Made by a program: the position numbers and the translations under genes. A model generated the notes under the pieces. It had not been told where the DNA came from. It was given only the letters and a program-made list of their open reading frames with translations, and did not search any database. A DNA stretch of 16,744 nucleotides from an uncultured Collinsella sp. (GTDB lineage Bacteria; Actinomycetota; Coriobacteriia; Coriobacteriales; Coriobacteriaceae): the NCBI GenBank assembly GCA_959026535.1, contig CAUFMB010000045.1, positions 1 to 16,744 of the forward strand, written 5' to 3'. Below, one piece after another: positions 13,144 through 16,744 of the stretch. Positions within the stretch are counted from its first letter, which is position 1. The number at the start of each line of letters is the position of its first letter.

Positions 13144-13899
13144 TTAGCCGAGCGCGCGTCCGGTCTTTTCCTGCCAAAATTCGTTAATCGTGGGAGCACC
13201 GCCGCCCTGGGTAAACGTACCGGTCTTGATGGCCTCCTCGGTAATGAGGTCCAGGCGGTAGTCGCCGTTTTCCATTGGGCTCACCATGGCAACGTGCCGC
13301 GCCATGTTGGAACCGTAGACGCACGCGATCCACGAGCCCGAGGTGATCTGCGCCCGGTCCTCAACCGGAACGGAAAAGCCCGCGATAACATCCTCGCAGC
13401 TCGAATAGCCCGCAAGCTGCAGCGTAAACATCACGGTACTCCCGGTGCCGCCCTTGTCGAGCTTTCCGATTTCATCCTCGCCGAGCCATTCGGTTGCGCC
13501 ATCCTTGCTGATATTGCAGACGCTGAGCACGCGACCTGCCTCGTTCTCGTACATCTCGAGCGCATCTTGCCAGGTATAACCCTGTTGCGACGCAAACTCC
13601 TGCAACTGCCAGCCCCTAAGCTCGAGCAACGCTGTGATGCTGATGTTGCGGTGCGCATCCCAGCAGTCATCCGACCACGTATCGAACGCGTCCGCCGAGC
13701 CGCTGTCTGTGTCCGCACCGCCGCCCGCATCACCGGAATCACCCGATGACGAGCCCGCATCCATCTTGTCCTTTACCGGACGATCGTCGTTAAAACCCGT
13801 CGTGTCCTGCGCCTGCTGTCCACCGCACCCCGCAAGCGTCAGCAACGCCGTTCCCGCCGCCGCGACAAACGCCGTGCGCGAAATAACCGTCTCCCTCAT
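13144..13899 (-). CDS. Putative lipoprotein of unknown function (tandem paralogue)
   Basis: 251 residues from the ATG at 13899, preceded by AAAGGAA; a 23-codon upstream extension is not needed, and the signal peptide fits this start. Signal ISRTAFVAAAGTALLTLAGC with lipobox Cys25. Then a low-complexity Gly/Ser/Asp linker (residues ~45-70: GSSSGDSGDAGGGADTDSGS) and a globular part of unknown function ending in TINEFWQEKTGRALG. Similar in plan to the next gene, so a tandem duplication that has diverged strongly. Surface exposure is inferred from the lipobox. No function can be assigned. Confidence 0.82.
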   Translation of the reverse strand: MRETVISRTAFVAAAGTALLTLAGCGGQQAQDTTGFNDDRPVKDKMDAGSSSGDSGDAGGGADTDSGSADAFDTWSDDCWDAHRNISITALLELRGWQLQEFASQQGYTWQDALEMYENEAGRVLSVCNISKDGATEWLGEDEIGKLDKGGTGSTVMFTLQLAGYSSCEDVIAGFSVPVEDRAQITSGSWIACVYGSNMARHVAMVSPMENGDYRLDLITEEAIKTGTFTQGGGAPTINEFWQEKTGRALG

Positions 13900-13973
13900 C
13901 GTTGTTCCTTTCCCGTTTCTTATCACAGCGCCGAGCAACGCCTCGACACCGATCCTCCCGTAGCCCACTCACG

Positions 13974-15536
13974 CTATTGACGGGGCAGCTCCGTCCAGCC
14001 AAAACCGGGCTCAAAGCCATCGCGCGTGCCGATCACGTCGCCCGAGCCGTTCACCCAAGCTTGATCCGCCATCACCGAAACCTCGACATCGGTACCGTCG
14101 GGCCTGGTGTAATGGTTGACCCCGCGGATGGCATCGGAATACGACGCCGCGCCCGTTCCCACACCTGCGCTGGAGAAATTGGCCGCGCTGGCGGCCATAT
14201 TCGCGGCGTGTTGACGATCGCTGCGCTCAAACCAAGCCTGCTGGTAGCTGTCGAACGCCGCCTGCTGCGAGGCATGCATCTGCTGCCAGGCCGCGAACTG
14301 CTGTTGCTGCTGGGCGATGTTCATCTGCGTGCGCTGACGCTGCTCGAGCACCATCTGCTGCTTTTGAGCGCACGCTTCGCGCGCAATCGACGGGTTGAGC
14401 CGCAGAGTCGACGCCATTGAGGCAAGCGCCGTGGAGGCCGCCTCGTCCAGACGGCCTTCCGGCGCAACCAGGCAGAAGCTGTCCCTGATACGCCACTGCA
14501 ACAGGTCTGCCGCGCCCAGCTTGAACGGCGCCCCGTCTGGGCAATCGCCCTGATCCGGAGCCTGATCTTTCGCGGCGCGCTGACCCGCCGCCGCAGCCGC
14601 CTGGCGCTCGCGCAGGCGCTTACCCAGAACGCCACCGATCAGTCCGCTCGAAAGGCCCGCGCCCAGCAGCGCCTCGGCCCCGGCGGCAACGCCTTTACCC
14701 ACAGAACCCGCGACTCCACCGATCGAGACTACATAGCCCTCGACCTTTGCCGCCACTGCAAGCTCGGTAGGCGCCGGGACGCCCGCGAGCCGATATCGAC
14801 GCATGCGGCACTCATAGACCACATCGCTCGGTTCCATCGAAAAGCCCTGAATCGCAAAGTCGTTTGCAGCCTCGCGCTTTACGCGAGCACGCTCATGTTC
14901 AATATCGCCTGCCGCGCTCGACGGATAGGGTTGCTCGGCCACAACCTCCGCCCGTGCGCCCAATTGCGCCGCGTAGGCTTGAGCTAACTCGTCGCACGCC
15001 GCCTCCACGTGCACAAACGCCTTGCGCTCGGTTTGCGTGGGGATACGCTTGGCAACGGCGCCCGCGTCCACGTAGCAGAGCTCGGAGCGATACATGATGC
15101 GTTCGCCCGCCGGGCCTGCCGCCGTCACGCCAACTGAAATCGGGCAGTCGAAACTACTGCTGCGCTCAAGATGCGCCTCTTCGATACGCCAACCCCGCGG
15201 CAGCGCCACTTGCGCGAGCGCTTGGCCGCCAGAGGCATCGCATGCGGTGTGGAGCTCAAGGTCGCCGACGCGGGGAGCATCCGCTGCGGCCACGTCGCGG
15301 ACCGGCGACGCGGCGTCGGCATCCTGCATCGGCACATCGACCGGCGCGTTCGCGCTCGGCTCACAACCTTCGCCCGCGCCATCATCGGCAGCCGCCCCAT
15401 TTGCGTGTTCCGCGACACCCGGGTCATCCTCAACGCTCTCAAGCCGAACACCGCAGCCCGGGCAAAATCGCACCGGCACGCCGGCGACCCGCGGCAGCTG
15501 CATCCCGCACGCCGGGCAGAATCTCAAATCACTCAT
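13974..15536 (-). CDS. Double-CxxC zinc-ribbon protein with glycine-zipper and Gln-rich regions
   Basis: 520 residues. The N-terminus carries two CxxC knuckles (Cys7/Cys10 in FCPACG, Cys25/Cys28 in FCPGCG), a zinc-ribbon. Residues ~35-90 are an acidic Ala-rich linker. Residues ~110-265 form a globular domain (GWRIEEAHLERSSSFDCPIS onward) that I do not recognise. Residues ~266-306 are Gly/Ala-rich with GxxxG spacing (GGVAGSVGKGVAAGAEALLG), a possible membrane-inserting zipper. Residues ~385-445 are Gln-rich and helical. The last 55 residues (GVNHYTRPDGTDVEVS, WVNGSGDVIG, PGFGWTEL) form a small beta domain. The ATG at 15536 was preferred because AGGGG lies 8 bases upstream; a GTG three codons earlier abuts it. 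Encoded 17 bases behind the membrane-anchored protein and 74 before the first lipoprotein. Confidence 0.8.
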   Translation of the reverse strand: MSDLRFCPACGMQLPRVAGVPVRFCPGCGVRLESVEDDPGVAEHANGAAADDGAGEGCEPSANAPVDVPMQDADAASPVRDVAAADAPRVGDLELHTACDASGGQALAQVALPRGWRIEEAHLERSSSFDCPISVGVTAAGPAGERIMYRSELCYVDAGAVAKRIPTQTERKAFVHVEAACDELAQAYAAQLGARAEVVAEQPYPSSAAGDIEHERARVKREAANDFAIQGFSMEPSDVVYECRMRRYRLAGVPAPTELAVAAKVEGYVVSIGGVAGSVGKGVAAGAEALLGAGLSSGLIGGVLGKRLRERQAAAAAGQRAAKDQAPDQGDCPDGAPFKLGAADLLQWRIRDSFCLVAPEGRLDEAASTALASMASTLRLNPSIAREACAQKQQMVLEQRQRTQMNIAQQQQQFAAWQQMHASQQAAFDSYQQAWFERSDRQHAANMAASAANFSSAGVGTGAASYSDAIRGVNHYTRPDGTDVEVSVMADQAWVNGSGDVIGTRDGFEPGFGWTELPRQ

Positions 15537-15553
15537 CCCGTACACCCCTCATT

Positions 15554-16006
15554 TCATTGGCTGTTCTTGATGGCGGCTAGCTGTCGCCACAGTTCATCGG
15601 CACCGTCAAGGCGATATGCCGTCTTGTCGAGCACGATATTCCCGCCCTCGAACTCCACCGATTGCTCCGAGCCGTCTTCATAGACAAAGACGAGCGTGCG
15701 ACCGGCATCGCTCATCCGCTCATCCACCGCACCTCCCACGGTGCAATCGTCGAGCGCGGCAAAAGTCGATGCGACCAGCTCGGCATCGTCGGTCTCATAG
15801 ATCGTCCGCGCCTCACCGTCCTCGATAAGCTTGACTGCCACCGGATCGGCAGCACAATCGTTCAGCAACGCTTGCGCGGCGTTCTTTCCCTGGTCGGCAC
15901 GGGCACCAAAGCCGTATGCCCGCACAAGCGTCACCGCCGCAGCAAGGACCACCACGGCGATAAGCGCGCCCGCAATTTTATTAGACGAGCAACCACGAGA
16001 CGCCAT
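15554..16006 (-). CDS. Membrane-anchored small protein of unknown function
   Basis: 150 residues. One N-terminal membrane segment (residues ~11-30, IAGALIAVVVLAAAVTLV) with positive residues before it, so the rest should face outside. The remainder (~35-150) is a small acidic alpha/beta domain (RTIYETDDAELVASTFAALD, RTLVFVYEDGSEQSVEFEGG) ending in DGADELWRQLAAIKNSQ. That tail resembles the tails of both lipoproteins of this unit. A Cys at position 6 precedes the membrane helix and is not a lipobox. First gene of the unit; the ribosome binding site GGAAGGGG lies about 9 bases before the ATG. The 100 bases upstream are AT-richer, but I see no convincing promoter. Confidence 0.78.
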   Translation of the reverse strand: MASRGCSSNKIAGALIAVVVLAAAVTLVRAYGFGARADQGKNAAQALLNDCAADPVAVKLIEDGEARTIYETDDAELVASTFAALDDCTVGGAVDERMSDAGRTLVFVYEDGSEQSVEFEGGNIVLDKTAYRLDGADELWRQLAAIKNSQ

Positions 16007-16108
16007 AGGCCCACCCCTTCCGTTCTGCTCCGCTCAACATCACATTCATATGCCTTTGAGCGCCAAAACGGCAGGTGACAAATGTCTCATATTCATATTT
16101 TTGCAGGT

Positions 16109-16149
16109 AAAACCACCACAAAGGTGCCTGTCCCCTTCGTGGTGGTTTT
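16109..16149. repeat. Intergenic palindrome family B, copy 3 (likely bidirectional terminator)
   Basis: AAAACCACCACAAAGG (16109-16124) pairs with 16134-16149 over 16 positions (one G-U on the minus strand); loop TGCCTGTCC. It lies 2 bases past the LuxR stop codon. The stem is flanked by AAAA and TTTT, so in either direction it gives a hairpin with a short U tract. Nearly identical to copy 2, better preserved than copy 1. Confidence 0.85.
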
Positions 16150-16151
16150 GG

Positions 16152-16744
16152 CTAGTCTTGGGGTGTCCAGGACCAGAAGAAATTGATGAGGGCCACGCGC
16201 GAGGCGGCACCGGTCTTTTTGTTGATCGAGGCGATATGGCGGTAGAGCGTAGAACGCGAAAGGAAGAGCGCTGCCACAACGTCCTGCACGCTGTCGTCCG
16301 ATACGACCAGCACCTCCAGTACATCGCGCTCGCGCTTGGTAAGTCCAAAGGCGGCTACAAAACCGTCGAGTCGATCGTCAAACGAAAGCTCCGGTGTCTC
16401 CAGGGACACCGTGTCGACCTGATCGGGCGCACGGCTCACGCCAAGATCGTCGGTGGCAAACGCCAGCCCCCTGTGACCCGCTTCGTCCTCAACGCCTTGT
16501 CCAAACTGCCCCAACAGCGAGATCGCAATGCCGACAAACAGCACGAGTACGACACCCACCGCCATCAGCACGTTTTGGCTCGAGATGATCGCCACCGCCG
16601 GAGCCGTCACAAGCATTGAGCAAATGTTGTTGATGACGCGGCCCATGCACGGCCACAGATACGACCAGCGGGCATACATCGAAATCGCGGAGAACTTCGC
16701 GGTGAAGAACACCACGAAAAAGCCCGTGCCCAGGTAAAAGATAA
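16152..16744 (-). CDS. LuxR-type regulator with membrane N-terminus (5' end outside window)
   Basis: At least 197 residues; the frame is open to the window edge, so the start is missing. Three hydrophobic stretches are visible: about GTGFFVVFFTAKF, ICSMLVTAPAVAIISS, and NVLMAVGVVLVLFVGIAISLLG. A linker of ~50 residues leads to a C-terminal LuxR HTH (FGLTKRERDVLEVLVV, then VVAALFLSRSTLYRHIASIN, KKTGAASRVALINFF). Coriobacteriia carry many such regulators with a multi-pass membrane N-terminus and a LuxR tail, so the full protein probably has ~10-12 membrane segments. The signal sensed is unknown. It ends just before palindrome B3 and is codirectional with the four-gene unit, possibly its regulator. 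Confidence 0.85.
   Translation of the reverse strand, partial: IFYLGTGFFVVFFTAKFSAISMYARWSYLWPCMGRVINNICSMLVTAPAVAIISSQNVLMAVGVVLVLFVGIAISLLGQFGQGVEDEAGHRGLAFATDDLGVSRAPDQVDTVSLETPELSFDDRLDGFVAAFGLTKRERDVLEVLVVSDDSVQDVVAALFLSRSTLYRHIASINKKTGAASRVALINFFWSWTPQD

Overview
The window is GC-rich chromosomal DNA of a gut actinobacterium. Protein style and gene content point to class Coriobacteriia, most likely Collinsella or a close relative: lone PTS IIA, GH1 phospho-glucosidase, HAD-type Mg2+ P-type ATPase, and a LuxR protein with a membrane N-terminus. No 16S or marker gene is present, so the genus is an inference. Genes have clear AGGAG-type ribosome binding sites and high-GC codon usage. I see no prophage, CRISPR array, intact insertion sequence, rRNA or tRNA.

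Layout. (1) 1-3.6 kb, minus strand: a crr-like PTS IIA with a good terminator, the last 34 codons of a decayed Cof-type HAD phosphatase, a GH1 6-phospho-beta-glucosidase and an AraC-family regulator. (2) 3.6-7.1 kb, plus strand, divergent from the AraC gene: a large GH106-like glycoside hydrolase followed closely by an RpiR/SIS regulator. Together these look like a carbohydrate-use locus. (3) 7.1-8.4 kb: an XRE regulator fused to what looks like a complete desulfoferrodoxin/superoxide-reductase-like module, then about 470 bp without a gene, packed with palindromes. (4) 8.4-12.3 kb: pyrE (minus) and a MgtA-type P-type ATPase (plus). The ATPase has a long leader with a promoter, a palindromic operator candidate and a well-initiated 23-codon upstream ORF. 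(5) 12.4-16.0 kb, minus: a four-gene unit of unknown function with a membrane-anchored protein, a double zinc-ribbon protein and two tandem paralogous lipoproteins. Three of the four products end in a similar D/N-E-L/F-W motif. (6) 16.15 kb to the edge: the C-terminal part of a membrane LuxR-type regulator.

A strong non-genic theme is the number of intergenic palindromes. Family A (2 copies) and family B (3 copies) carry a GGGACRGG core in the loop. A 38-bp-stem palindrome carries the same core in its arms. Family D (2 copies) has nearly identical 22-nt inverted arms around a 23-nt loop of constant length but unrelated sequence. Several of these sit within a few bases of stop codons, and one supplies the stop codon of the glycoside hydrolase gene. 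They resemble REP/RAYT-type elements recruited to mRNA 3' ends; no transposase is in view.

Best candidates for new biology: the XRE-desulfoferrodoxin fusion, the family D constant-arm/variable-loop element, the mgtA leader with its upstream ORF, the roughly 100-nt structured element downstream of pyrE, and the zinc-ribbon/lipoprotein operon.
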